Source: Siniperca chuatsi
Lineage: Eukaryota; Chordata; Actinopteri; Centrarchiformes; Sinipercidae
Direction: 5' to 3'
Assembly (NCBI RefSeq): GCF_020085105.1
Contig: NC_058056.1
Span: 13,204,929-13,268,928 of the forward strand
DNA: 64,000 nt
Shown: positions 12,701 through 24,200 of the stretch, piece by piece
How the letters are laid out: each line of letters starts with the position of its first letter
Position numbering within the stretch: position 1 is the first letter of the stretch
Translations under genes and position numbers: made by a program
Notes under the pieces: model-generated
Database searches by the model: none
The model's input: the letters and a program-made list of their open reading frames with translations, nothing else
What the model was told of the DNA's origin: nothing

Positions 12701-13824
12701 AACACATTGTTGCCCTGTGAAAAGGTACAGTCAAGCATTAAAAAACGTCTGGAACCTTTGACATGTGAGTTATTGTGCAGAATAACAACTCTTCAACGTT
12801 TTACAAGCATAAAACGTCTTGAAAAATACTATACTCATAAGAAATATAATACTCATAAGTTAACATTAAAATCAAGTTAAATATCTAACAGTTATAATCC
12901 ATAACTGTTGGAATTGTACATAAATGGCAATGGAGTCAACAACAGGGAAAGAAGTCAGTGCTGTTGGTCAAAGGTCACTTCTATGCGCTAGACGATGACC
13001 TTTGAATCAATAAATAAATCAATAAAATTATCTGGCTAACAGGTGGCTTGTGTGGTTTTGCATGAGACCTGAACCAGCAAATGCATAAAAGATATTTTTA
13101 ATTGAACAGCTGCATTAAAGCTTAATGATCTATTCATAATCTTACTGACAAGCCGACAATTAGACACTAACTAGGACTTCACTGACATTTCACTTTGCTG
13201 ACTTAGCTTCTAATGCAGCTACAGAAAGTTACACTTTAAATGAAAAAAAACATTCACTTAATACTTCCATTAAGTTAGCTAAACTGGGCGTTGTTTTCTC
13301 TCATAAAGCACAATATGACCTCAGCATGACAGCTAAAGGCGCCTAGCTAACCTACCCGTACATTTAGCTCAGTATAGCTAGCATGTTCTTGCTAGCTAGC
13401 TACATAAAATATTGGTTAAGTTTGGGTTAACTGTACTGTACATGAACATGGACCGGATACGTTCTGCTTATGTAAAACACCTTTAACGTTCATGTCAAAA
13501 CGCGAGACGAACCCAACACAGAGGGCACTGCTTTTAACTTTAGTGTGTGAGTGCAGCAAAGACTTGTGAAGGAAAGTGTCATACTGTCCTTGGCTTGCAA
13601 TGTTACGGCCTGTCTGTGGCCTACAGCAGTGAGCTGGCTAATGCTAATGCTAGTTGTGGTAGAACCGAACTGACAGAAGCTGCGCCTTTACCCGCAGCCA
13701 AAGACAGCGAGGAGTCCTGTCGCGAATGGCAACGACAACATTTTATTTGCTTGTTGCCTACCTGGCGGATGGCAGAAAGGGAACGGCCAAAGTTCCTGGT
13801 GAGACACCGGGAATGGGATAACAT
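6727..13824 (-). CDS. dlst: Dihydrolipoyllysine-residue succinyltransferase, E2 of the 2-oxoglutarate dehydrogenase complex, mitochondrial
   Basis: Transfers succinyl groups from its lipoyl arm to CoA in the TCA cycle (mitochondrial matrix). Fifteen coding exons, 5' to 3': 13824-13762, 12714-12681, 12567-12528, 12172-12111, 12006-11932, 11810-11755, 11290-11182, 11074-10895, 10710-10631, 10488-10391, 8537-8407, 7996-7923, 7816-7733, 7571-7404 and 6861-6727. Together they give 462 residues (human 453; human also has 15 exons as I recall). The start [12 protein letters not shown] is Arg/Ser-rich, a typical mitochondrial presequence. The lipoyl domain ends its key loop at ETDK, making K110 the lipoylated lysine. 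A Pro/Ala-rich linker (exon 8) follows with no clear peripheral-subunit-binding domain, as in other animal E2o. The catalytic domain ends with DHRLIDG, the active-site His-x3-Asp-Gly motif (H433, D437). The frame looks intact. Exons 2-3 encode a poorly conserved presequence region, so their joins are the least certain. Confidence 0.96.
8538..10390 (-). other. dlst: Largest internal dlst intron
   Basis: The 1.85-kb intron between the exon ending NEVDM and the exon starting NITELRK. It is AT-rich and holds the SINE at 10141-10362. Open frames here (for example 9606-9794 minus) have no recognisable homology and are taken as chance. Confidence 0.6.
10141..10362 (+). mobile_element. tRNA-derived SINE with target-site duplication
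   Basis: A tRNA-like head carries a box A-like segment (TAGCTCATGG, about 10153-10162) and a box B-like GGTTAGATTCC (10207-10217). A SINE body, a C run and an A-rich tail follow. Flanking direct repeats GTAGGTTAAC (10131-10140) and GTAGGTCAAC (10363-10372) match at 9 of 10 positions, marking the insertion borders. It lies in a dlst intron, antisense to the gene. It resembles a SINE family common in percomorph fishes; the exact family name was not determined. Confidence 0.8.
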
Positions 13825-13904
13825 GGTGGCTGTGTGACAGCAGCCTGTCAGCGGAAGGGAAACTCTGGTCACACCGACAAGCTAGGATAGGCACGCGCAA
13901 GAAC

Positions 13905-13914
13905 CCAGGAAGTG
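13905..13914 (-). promoter_or_regulatory. dlst: ETS/GABP-type site upstream of dlst
   Basis: CCAGGAAGTG on the plus strand, about 80 bases upstream of the dlst ATG. GGAA-core sites of this type (GABP, also called NRF-2) are frequent in TATA-less promoters of nuclear genes for mitochondrial proteins. No TATA box is seen nearby. Function is inferred from motif and position only. Confidence 0.35.
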
Positions 13915-14129
13915 GTGTGGGATAAACCAAGTGCTCCGAGTGGAGGGGCTGAGGGGTGGGTAGGGGGGGATGACACCTCACTGTGGTACCCTCTGACCCC
14001 CCTCTACACTCCTGTAACTACTGGCCATTGAGAAATAATCTACCAGTGGTGGAAGAAGTACTCAGATCTTTAAAGTAAAAGTAGCAATACCACAGTGTAA
14101 AAATGCTCTGTTATAAGTCAAAGTCCTGT

Positions 14130-15336
14130 TTTCAGAACCAGAATCAGAAATACTTTATTGATCCCCGAGGAGAAACTCTTTTGTTACAGCTGCTCACTAT
14201 CACGTCAGTGCACACAGGAATAGAAGTACTAAGCAAAAAATATAATACACTATAATAGAGGTCAGATAAATTAAGTACCAAGTGGGTATAAGTACAAAAT
14301 TAAAATAAGTTAAAAGTACAAAGTGGATTACCGATTGATGATAAATATGTATGGTATAATAATACAATGTAATAATATAAGTAATAAGTAGTAGTGCATG
14401 TACTATCAAGTTAAGTGTAGCTTATTATGATTATTATGAGACGGTGGATATTGCACAGCAGTAATAGAAGTATGAATAAATCTCATTAAATTAAACTGAA
14501 AACAGAGTATATTGCACCGGAGTATTAAACGGCGATGTTAATGATCCAATGTCCAGTTTAGGGTCATATAGACTGACACTTAGAGGGAGGAGTAAAAGAG
14601 TTTGATGGCCACAGGCAGGAATGACTTCCTGTGGTGCATTTTGGGGGGATGAGTCTTCCACTGAAGGTACTCCTTTGTTTGACCAGCACGTGTCCATGTA
14701 GTTTGGCCAGCATCCTCCTCTCTGACACCACCGCCAGAGAGTCCAGCTCCACCCCCACAATGTCACTGGCCTTACAGATCAGTTTGTTGAGTCTGTTGGC
14801 GTCCGCTACCCTCAATCTGCTGCCCCAGCATGCAACAGCATACAGGATAGCACCGGCCACCACAGACTCATAAAACATCCTCAGCATTGTCCGGCAGATG
14901 TTGAAGGACCTCAGCCTCCTCAGAAAATAGAGGCGGCTCTGGCCCTTCCTGTAAACAGCTTGAGTGTTCTTGGTCCAGTCCAGTTTATTGTCCATGTGTA
15001 CTCCCAGGTCCTTGTAATCCTCTACAATGTCCACACTGACCCCCTGGATGGAAACTGGGGTCACTGCTGCCTTGGCCCTTCGTAGATCTACAACCAGCTC
15101 CTTAGACTTTGTCGCATTGAGCTGCAGATGGTTCTGCTCACACCACCCCACCACAGCCCTGTACTCAGTCTCATCACCACCACTGATACATCCCACCACA
15201 GCAGAGTCATCAGAAAACTTCTGAAGGTGGCAGGACTCTGTGTGGTGGATGAATGTGGTGTAGATGGTGAAGAGGAAGGGAGAGAGGACAGTCCCCTGAG
15301 GGGCCCCAGTGTTGCTGACCACGCTGTCCGACACAC
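14130..15336 (-). mobile_element. 5'-truncated non-LTR retrotransposon (L2/CR1/Rex-like group)
   Basis: A minus-strand LINE 3' portion inserted into the hAT-like element. Its 3' end, at the low coordinate, has the CAATAAAGTATTTCTGATTCTG-type tail usual for these fish LINEs. The 8-bp duplication agtcctgt is present on both sides (14122-14129 and 15337-15344). It contains the C-terminal part of the reverse transcriptase only; most of the open frame is lost by 5' truncation. Clade assignment is from protein memory, not a search. Confidence 0.85.
14564..15334 (-). pseudogene. Reverse transcriptase fragment of the inserted LINE
   Basis: A 256-residue frame starting in GAPQGTVLSPFLF, followed by the catalytic palm motif FSDDSA (the YADD-box equivalent) and then LQLNATKSKELVVD, DYKDLGVHMDNKLDW and RLNKLICKAS, all landmarks of fish L2/CR1/Rex-like reverse transcriptases. 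The endonuclease and the fingers are absent because of 5' truncation. The end of the frame departs from the expected pattern, so a frameshift near the 3' end is likely. It is a dead copy. Confidence 0.85.
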
Positions 15337-15830
15337 AGTCCTGTATTCAAACTCTTACTTAAGTAAAAGTACAAAAGTATAAGCATCAAAATATACTTAA
15401 AGTACAAAAAGTGCTCATTATGCAGAATGGCCCATTTCAGAATAATATATATGATATCACTGGATTGTATTTAGTGATACATTCATGTGTAAGTATCACC
15501 AATGTTGCAGCTGGTAAAGATGAGGCTAATTTCAACTAGCCTATTTTATATACTGCCAGGTAGCTTAATCCATAATCTGAATCTGAATATGCAAAGAAAC
15601 TAGTAACTAATGTTGTTAAATAAATGTAGTGGAGTAAAAAGTACAATATTGGCTTCCAAAAATGTAGTGGAGTAGAAGTATAAAGTAACATAAAATGGAA
15701 ATACTCAAGTAAAGTACCTCAAAAATGTACTTAAGTACAGTACTTGAGTAAATGTACTTAGTTACATACCACCACTGAAATCTAAAAATATAGTGTAAAT
15801 ACGGTACACCTTCCACCACCTTTACAGCCT

Positions 15831-16012
15831 ACAGGTAACAATGTAAAAACAGACAAGAGAATGACATAGAATAGAATAGAAATAAGATCAGATAATGCCT
15901 AAAGGTAACAATATAAAAACATACAATGGACTAGAACATAATAGAGATAATAGATAATGTCTACAGGCACCAATGTAAAAACGTAGAATATAACAGAATA
16001 GCGAAAGGATAA
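15831..16012. repeat. Three imperfect tandem copies of a 60-70 bp unit
   Basis: Copies begin at 15831 (acaggtaacaatgtaaaaac), 15901 (aaaggtaacaatataaaaac) and 15963 (acaggcaccaatgtaaaaac). The first two end in agataatgcct and agataatgtct. Each has AT-rich sequence with tagaata-like words. The array directly abuts the hAT-like element. Confidence 0.6.
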
Positions 16013-16399
16013 GTTAAGATGACTTTTTTAGCTTACAAAGCTCATTTTTTAGTGGGCTATTACATTCAAAGATGCTGTAAAGAGTATAGAAGACAGGAAT
16101 TGTTTTCATTTTATTCATGATCTAATTTATTTAACTTACTCTGGTTTTCTCTCCTGTCTTCTTTGTGTTAATGTGTGCATTGTGTTTTATCCTGTCTCTG
16201 TTTCACTGCTGGCCCACCAAAGTGTATATTGATTTATGTCGGCTTACATCATGTATACATGTAGGCCAACATCATGCTGACCGAGTTCTTGTTTTCCAGT
16301 TACAGATGCATATTAATACATATTGCCTCAATATTATTATTATTATTATTTTTTTGTCATTCAGGCTTCAAACCATCCATTTTGAAAGCCCACTTTCCA

Positions 16400-16594
16400 A
16401 CCTATGAGTAGACTCCAACACCTTACAAATATTTTCCTCCTCTTGACATTATGTGGGTGATGGGCGACCACCTCATTGCTTTCACATGGCCACGCCCCAT
16501 CTGCGTTTGATGCATCCACTCTCCTGCACTCGACTGTCCAACTCACAGTCTGCGCAGGCCATCAGCTCGGCAGCACGTCCCAGCGCAGCAACAG
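16400..16594 (+). promoter_or_regulatory. prox2: Candidate prox2 promoter and non-coding first exon
   Basis: This stretch is more GC-rich than its surroundings, contains an Sp/KLF-like CCACGCCCC (16490-16498) and ends in a strong donor, CAACAG/gtaagg (exon end 16594). The next plausible exon is the coding one with acceptor at 18169-18170. A second donor-like site, TTCG/gtaagt after 16787, could mark an alternative 5' exon. No transcript evidence is available. Confidence 0.4.
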
Positions 16595-18170
16595 GTAAGG
16601 TCCCATCACTGCCGCTCACTCTGTCTGTGTGAACTGTGGTTAAACTGCAACCCTGTAGTAGTGTGGCAAAGTGCACGCCTGCAGCTCAGCTCGTCCTCAA
16701 AACTCATCACTTCAGTTCAGTGGTTTTTCATGAGAGATATTTGCACGCGAGCTTTTACAGTACAGCTGACAACTGTAATCAAGTTCGGTAAGTTTTTAAT
16801 TGAGTTATCACGTGTTTATTGACAGAATGTTTTCAGGTTTTATAACATAAACAATATTTGGTTTGCTTATTGGGATAATTTATAGCTTTTTTTAGGATAT
16901 CAATCCAGTCTGCACCTTCACTTGATATAGTTTCACATCTAATTTAGTTTTAAATTGTATTGTTCTTCAGGCAGTGGGCATCAGCTAGTCCACCATTTTT
17001 CCACAAACAGTAGGTCTACAGCCTGCTAATGCAGGAAATATACAAACTGTAAAGAGTAAAGGAAACATTGAAATTACTTGTACTGTCCACAAATTATAGG
17101 AGAATTAAATTATCTCCAACTTTGCTTTGTGGGATAAGCGAGTCTACTTGTTTTTACGTATTCTCCTGAAGCAGTTTGGTCTTTCTGATAGAATATTTAT
17201 TTATATCAAAAGTAAGAAATAGAAACATGGAACTGTTATAGAAATATAAAGTTGAATTTTTACTTTTCAAGTCCATCCTTTCCATTTGTATGTAACTATT
17301 TTTAATTTGTTTAACAATGCACTTGCAGCTCATTGTGTGAGTATATTTTGTGTTCCAGCAAAGAAGATATTTTAAAATAAACATTTAAAAGGAATGAAGC
17401 CAGTGACAGCAGAATCAGGCAATTAAGCTTTTTATTTTTAGCACTGAAGATCATCTCTTGATCACTCCTTAAGATGAACACTATATAAAAAAGAGATTGT
17501 CATTATATTTTCGCTTTTAAATAATGTATACACAGACTCGTTTCTTGTGCGTGGTCTGTGGCTTTCATAAGCTGAAATTTACCTTTCATGGGTAGCTATG
17601 TCACAGTTGTTCTTTTTATCCTTTGTGTTAACCATTTTTACAAACCCAAGATGAAATGATACAAAATAACACGCTCCCTTATCGTGTAAGGATCAAGGAT
17701 TTCTTTTCTGTTTTTTCTTTTTTACTGATCTGAGGATCTTGCAAATAAGGCAGGGTTCTTTGATTTTCCATCATATGTAACAGTAATTCTACATTTGCTT
17801 GCTAATGTAATCATTTTAAAATCACAAATGCGATTTCAAGTTTTATAAACAAAATGACAGAATTACCTGTGAATGCTGTAGCTATTAGATTAATGTAATC
17901 ATTTTACAAATTAATATACTTTGCTATCTACCCAAAGCATAAAGAGATATTACATATTATTTTTACAACTGTTTATTTGAATGCCAATGTGCAAAAATAG
18001 GCAAAGAAACAAAAAACATTAAGATGCCTTTTTTACTTTACTTTAAGCAGTATAAAAAAGACACATATATGGTTTAAAAACAATAAAGGGCTACACATTT
18101 TTATTTTATTTTAAATGTGTTATTTCATTATTTATTATCTTAACTGTTTTCCATTTGTCTGTCATTTCAG
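16595..18170 (+). other. prox2: Likely first intron of prox2
   Basis: AT-rich sequence without a recognisable coding exon or repeat, ending in a T-rich tract and gtcatttcag/ATTC at 18170. The coding exon begins at 18171 with 74 bases of 5'UTR before the ATG. Confidence 0.45.
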
Positions 18171-18244
18171 ATTCTTGCATTTGACATAACTCTGGTTCTG
18201 CAACGAGTGTAGCCGAAGCCCTCTAAGCAGTTTTCTCAGTGAGC

Positions 18245-21200
18245 ATGAACCTCAGTCTTCCTGACCAGAACATGCACAACTCCAGTGAAGGCTGCCTAGA
18301 GGACGACAAACCTGATGTCATGTTGCCATGCTTCCGCAGAAACATGTATGATGAGCCTCTGGCCTCATACTCCAACGGATCCATCATCTCTCAACTCCTC
18401 CGCAAGACAATCCACAACAACAGGGCACTAGATGAAAGCCATTTCTACCTTTCCGGCTCCACTGCCGCTGACTCTGGCCAGGAGGACCAGAGCAGTGTCT
18501 CCTCAAAGGACAGCGCGGTGGAAGCTGCCTCTCCCAGTGGTCACGTTTCTACAGTAGCCAGCCCGGAGGGGGAGCATCCCATGACTGACCACCTGCAGGC
18601 CAAGAGGGCCAGAGTGGAGAACATTATCAGGGTCATGGCAGGCTCTCCCAACAGCAGGCAGCACGGAGACAGTGAGAGGTCTGACACAGATGCCAGAGAC
18701 ACCAGAGAGGCCAGAGAAGCATACAGGGAGAACAAACGTAAACAGAGGCTGCCTCAGCATCAGGAACACATTGTTGGAGGACCGGCAAACAGAAGACCTG
18801 GAAGCAGCAATAGTGATAGCTGCAACACCAAGGATGAGGAGTGTCACAAGCTGAAAGAGCAGCTGCACAGCATGCAGAGGCTCCTGCGTCAGCTCCAGGA
18901 AAAGTTCCTTCAAGTTTACAACCAGGAAGACCCTGAACACAACGACAGAGATGAGACAGAAGTCGCTGTTGAGCATGACATCCTGGGAGAATGTACACGG
19001 TCACACTACATAAGCAGTGAAGATGATTTTGAGAGGAAGAATAGCAGAGTGACTGCAGAGTGTAAGGACCGAATGAAAGTAGTTGGTTATCTGGTACACC
19101 AAAGAGAGAGTCCGAACCTACAGGAAACCCTGAAACAGGAGCTCTCCAGGGCTGTGAATGACTGTGTGGACAGAGTGTTCAAGAAGGTGTCCTCCACAGG
19201 GCTGGACGTGTCCCTTCAGCAGCGCATGTGCTCATCTCCAGAGATGCAGATCAGCGTGGGTTCAGACAGGAAGAGCCAGCAGGCCGGCTCCACCCAGGAA
19301 CAGCCCCAGGCTGAGGAGGCTGCAGTAAAACCCCCCTCTTTGGAGTATTACGAAAGCTCCGAGGCTCAAAGCCCACAGGACCAGACAGAGGCGCTGTCAC
19401 TGGTGGTCCGCAAGCCAGCAGTGACCCCTCTGAGCTCAGTCACCCCGACAGTGAAGAGGCCCTATCCTGTGCATCAGACACCATTTCAGTTTAACTACAA
19501 CACCCCTCTGCATGACAGTCAGATCCTAGAGCATCTTCTTAAGTACGGGCCCCATTCCAACTTTGGGGGTCTCCCTTGCATGCCCCCATCAATGGACAGA
19601 ACCTCCCCAGACTCAGTGGACCTGCCCTGGGACACCATCGCCATGAGGTCCAAAGTGACATCCAGCCACCTCGGCCACCACCCTCGTCCCTCCGCCCTGG
19701 GGGCAGTGACCGTTGACAGTCTGTGTCTCCCTCATGTCAAGATTGAGTGCGGTGAACTGCAGAGCATGGCTGAACGAAACTCTTACATGTCCCTCAACAT
19801 ATCCTTTTTACTTAAAAGAAATATTTCGAGCCAGAGTGGCTTCGCTTTTTGCCTTTTCTTGATGCAGGATTAAAAACTATATTGTTTAATAATTATGATA
19901 AATAATAGAGAGAATAATCAGATGTTTATTTTGACATTTGTAGGTTGAAAGTGCAGTGATGTAAAAATAAAACTGTGAAAATACAAAACAGCTATTGTAG
20001 AATGACTACATTTTATTAGAAATTTATTTACTCGAGACTTTAAAAAGATCCTATTATTCTGTACTATTCCCATTACAGCAGGGAATGTTTGATAATATCT
20101 TATATATACTGTATTTACCTTTTTATTTTATACAAACTCTATATTTCAGCTCTTCCATGTGAACAATGGCTGGTTGAGGTTCATTGCAGCATGGGCAGTT
20201 CCAGTAACAAACTTCAAGGAGAATTTTTTCTTTGATCTCACTAACCCCATAGAAAATTATAGCGTCTTCTTTAATCTGAGCCGAGTAATGACTTTAAGTT
20301 TAGAAAAAGACAAATAAAAAGGAATACAAGGCTTTGATAAGAATTGCCCGGAACAAAAGCCAATTTTTCAAAGGCAGAGAAAGCATTGGTTTCTGTTTCA
20401 GGAAACGTCGTTTTTTCAGACTTGAAAAGGTGCAGGATCTATTTCTCCATCATCAGAGTGATAGGGGTGCATCTAAAAGGTCACATCTGAGTGCTGGTGG
20501 AAATCAAAAGTGCCTCCCAACCATAACACTTGAGCTCTTGTCTTGAGCATTTGTTGTTGGATACCTTTGTCCAAATGTGCATGATTGAAATATAGTGCAA
20601 GATAACAGTATGTTTGGCTCAAAGGAACCCAAAGAAAATCATCCTGGGACAAGTTGTTCTATTCTGGGAAACATTTGGCATTTGTTTGGAAACATTAATA
20701 ACAAATTTTAAATTATGTGGTTGCTGACATCCACAATCAATATGATTAGAATAATATCTATTTATCATTCTTTGCCTAATTTAATTGAAATATTTCATTT
20801 CTTTACTATCGCTCATTATGAAGTAAATTATCATAAAATAGTCAGAGAAATTTTCAGTTTTGTTGATTCTCATGTCGCAAAGCATTAGAGGAATATTATG
20901 TGGTGCCTATCAGGATGTGCTTTATCTTTACAGTGCAAAGAGCTCTGCTTCTCTTTGAACAATACCACATAAATCTTTCATCCAAACTTCCTTATTTCAA
21001 AGGTAGGGTTCTCTAATAAAATGTATAGCATGGTGACCTGATAAGGAAATATTATGACCTAAGGCATGGTGGTGAACTACAGAGGAAATGCTCCTGAGCG
21101 TCTTCATTGCCGTAGGGGGAAAACTTGAGAAGGTATTGAATTTATTCATATTTGCAATAAAGGAAATATATATTGTGATACATGCTGAACAATTTTTACA

Positions 21201-24200
21201 CCTTTTAAATTATTGTAAATATACCACGTAACCCAAGAAACTATTTAAAATATATATTATCTGTAACTTTTTACTTTTTTGTAACATTTTACGAAATTTC
21301 CCATTTTTGCAGGGGGTTTTCTGAGGAAAAAATATATAGGAACATATGTCGTCTTTAAATCAACTTAATTATATCAGCTATGTCAGCTCCTTTTTCAAAA
21401 CATTTCAAAACAAGCTGTCTTAACTGCCAGGCATGAAGTTCTTCGCTCTCTAATTAAAAATCCCTAATCTAATTCGTAATTCTGTTTTGCCAATAAGCAC
21501 ATGTTAGGGTCATTATTGACTCCCTGGTTAATGCCGCGCTGTTCTTTAGGGAAATTCAATTTAGCTGAAGATTGAGGCAACACAATACTCTGGTCTGCTA
21601 TCACTTTGCACAGGACTGTATGCTGTGTGTTATATTTAATTGTCAGTTTTTCTGCCTTAACGTAAATGTGAACATCCAGGAGGGTCTCACCCCGAGCCAT
21701 CTGAAGAAGGCAAAGCTAATGTTCTTCTACACCCGCTACCCCAGCTCCAATGTGCTGAAAACCTTCTTCCCTGATGTCAAGGTAAGTTTTTTACATATTA
21801 AAAAAAAAATTTTATTTAACATGTCAAACAACCTGTAGAATTGTTTGTCCTGCGTTTAACTCCCCGGTATCTACTTGTCAGTATGTGTTTGGGGCAGAAA
21901 AATCAGCAGTGTGTCGGAGGAGAGAAACAAAAACGCAGAGGGTTTAAATAACAAAGCCACTGAGCTGCTAGTATGTCCTGGGGGCAGAGGGAGATACAGG
22001 GGCATTCTCTCTTTAAAAAAGCCACTCCAGTCAGCAAATGGAGTGACAAAGGACTTTGTAGGCAAGGCATTGCTATTGAGTGTCAACAGAGTTGGTATTA
22101 GAGACTTGTGCGGCAGCAACCAGGCGGTGGTGAGCTGGCCCTAAACACAACATCCTGTGTATTTTGGCCTTGGTCTCGTGTCATGCCTCCTCTTTTTGTC
22201 ATCTCTCTTGTCTCCTTATCTCTGTCCTGTTGTTAGTTCCTCTCATTCATCCTATTTATCTCCACTCCCTTCTTTTTAGTCTTTTCCAATAGGAACAGTA
22301 TATCCTTCCTGCTTATATTAAAAGCCCCCACTCATACCACCTCTCCTGCCTCCCTTCCAGTTTTCTCCAAACACCTCTCGAGTTTCTCTAGCATCTCCTC
22401 TCCTATCTTCTCTCCTTCCACCACGGCCCTGAATCTTTGAGCCAGTGCGGGCCCCTGCCTCTCAATCTGCTCTGACCCCCGGGGTCAGGGGGGAGGATGC
22501 TGTCGCTGCAGCCCTGCGAACGTCTCCTCCTTGCTTACAATCCTGTGGTGGGAAGTGGCACTGAACAAAAGAGCACCTAATCCCAGTGTCTGATTCCATC
22601 CTATCAGCCCGAGTCAATGAGAGGGAAGCTTCCTTCTGTCCTTATGCTGCCGCTTTCTCACCCACCACACCAGAGAGAAGAAGCGTCTTTGATGCCTGCC
22701 CAGCCCTTAGGCATTTTTTTCTGTCTTTCTGGATGAGGAGATAGAATAACAAGACTAATGTCAAGACTGAGTTTAGAAATACAGAGCCCTGACAGATGTT
22801 TTTTCACCCCGGACATTGGTGGGAAAGGATCAGAGCAATTAATGTCGCTTAGAGTGACAGACCATTTGGTGGCATTTTGCCCTACAGGTACCAAATGCAG
22901 TCAATTATGGAAAGGGTGGCTAATGCCAAAGACAGCCACTTGATTTTTAATTGAAAAGCATGGAGATTAATATTTTACATTTCTTTATGCTCTCATTGAA
23001 ATCTGAAATTAAATGTTGAAATTACATATTTAATTTATCCTGAAAAGCGTGATCTTTCATTTACCTACTTCACAGGGAGATCAAAGGTCAGATACGGACT
23101 TCTGGAGCTACTTGGGATTCATTGTTTTGCTCAGGGACACTTCAGATGGACAGATTATTGTGAATGCAGGGGCTTCTGTTGCAGGATGGCCCCTTTAATC
23201 ATCTGCTGTAAACCTTTGAATGTATATATTATGATATAATAATATGAATTAAGTGAAGTATTTTTTTTTCTGTCCATTTCCAGTTCAACCGCTGCATCAC
23301 CTCTCAGCTGATCAAGTGGTTCAGTAACTTCAGGGAGTTCTACTACATACAGATGGAGAAGTTTGCCCGCCAGGCTATCGTTGACAGCATCAGTGATGTC
23401 AAAGACATTACAGTTAGCAGGGACTCAGAGCTGTTCCGGGCACTGAACATGCACTACAATAAAGCCAATGACTTCCACGTAAGTGTCACTCATTAGTCAT
23501 TCATTCTTTTATGTTGCAGTTTGTATTGTTAGCATCGAGCTCATTCTAGCTGATTTTTTGCTTTTGAGGTTTTGTCAAAAGAGGTGCTGCTCTCATTCTG
23601 TATATATGCTGTGACAGATAAACAAGGTTTTCTTAAATTGGAAGAACATACAGTATTTTCTGTTATATTCTCCATCCCTGCTCCACAGGGTAATCCACCT
23701 GGAGTATTTTTTTTATGTATACATAATAAGAGAAAATATATTAGTCTTAAAGGTTTTGGGAAATACACTATTTGTTTTCTGGCGGAGAGTTAGATGAGAA
23801 GATACCACTCTCTTGTACTATAAATATGAAGCTACAGCCAGCAGCCAGTTAGCTTAGCTTAGCATAAAGACTGGAAACAACTAGCCTGGCTCTGTCCAAA
23901 GGTAACAAAATCCAGCACCACTAAAGTTCACAAATGAACACCTTATATGTTGTTTTTTGAATTTTGAACAGTTGCCAGGCAACTTTTCACACTTCAGTTT
24001 TTGTACGGATCAAACAAATGAGATATAACACATTAATACTGTGAGTGAGCTTTAGAGGTGCTGGTAGGCAGATTTTATTACCTTCGGACAGAGCCAGGCT
24101 AGCTGTTTCCCCCTGTTGCCAGTCTTTATGCTAAGCTAAGCTAACTGGCTGCTGGCTGTAGCTTCATATTTAATGGACAGATAAGTGGTATCAATCTCCT

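Larger units (their letters stand above)
14044..15777. mobile_element. hAT-like non-autonomous DNA element, split by a LINE
   Basis: Ends are inverted repeats CAGTGGTGG (14044-14052) and CCACCACTG (15769-15777). Near the ends and inside are repeated ACTTAAGTA and GTACTTGAGTA motifs, a pattern common in abundant fish hAT MITEs. Flanking 8-mers taatctac (14036-14043) and aaatctaa (15778-15785) share six central bases, consistent with an aged 8-bp target duplication. Without the inserted LINE (14130-15336) and one copy of its 8-bp duplication the element is about 520 bp. It has no transposase. Confidence 0.75.
19799..21673 (+). other. prox2: U12-dependent AT-AC intron of prox2
   Basis: The intron begins ATATCCTTTTT (19799-19809), the exact minor-spliceosome AT-AC 5' splice site. 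It ends ...GTGAAC, with AC at 21672-21673, preceded by the branch-site match TCTGCCTTAAC (21651-21661); the likely branch A at 21660 is 13 bases from the intron end. Joining is in phase 0 and gives SLN/IQEGL, the expected protein. No GT-AG alternative at this position gives a good site or frame. The Drosophila prospero gene has a well-known U12/U2 twintron before its homeodomain, so this is probably an ancient intron. Confidence 0.92.

Noticed and set aside
13547..13837. Plus-strand 96-codon frame over dlst exon 1
   Set aside because: Antisense shadow of the dlst presequence exon.
19787..19792. GT splice donor (ACAT/gtccct) for prox2 exon 2
   Set aside because: Poor match to a U2 donor and it would break the reading frame into exon 3; the AT-AC site 11 bases later is a perfect U12 site in the right phase.
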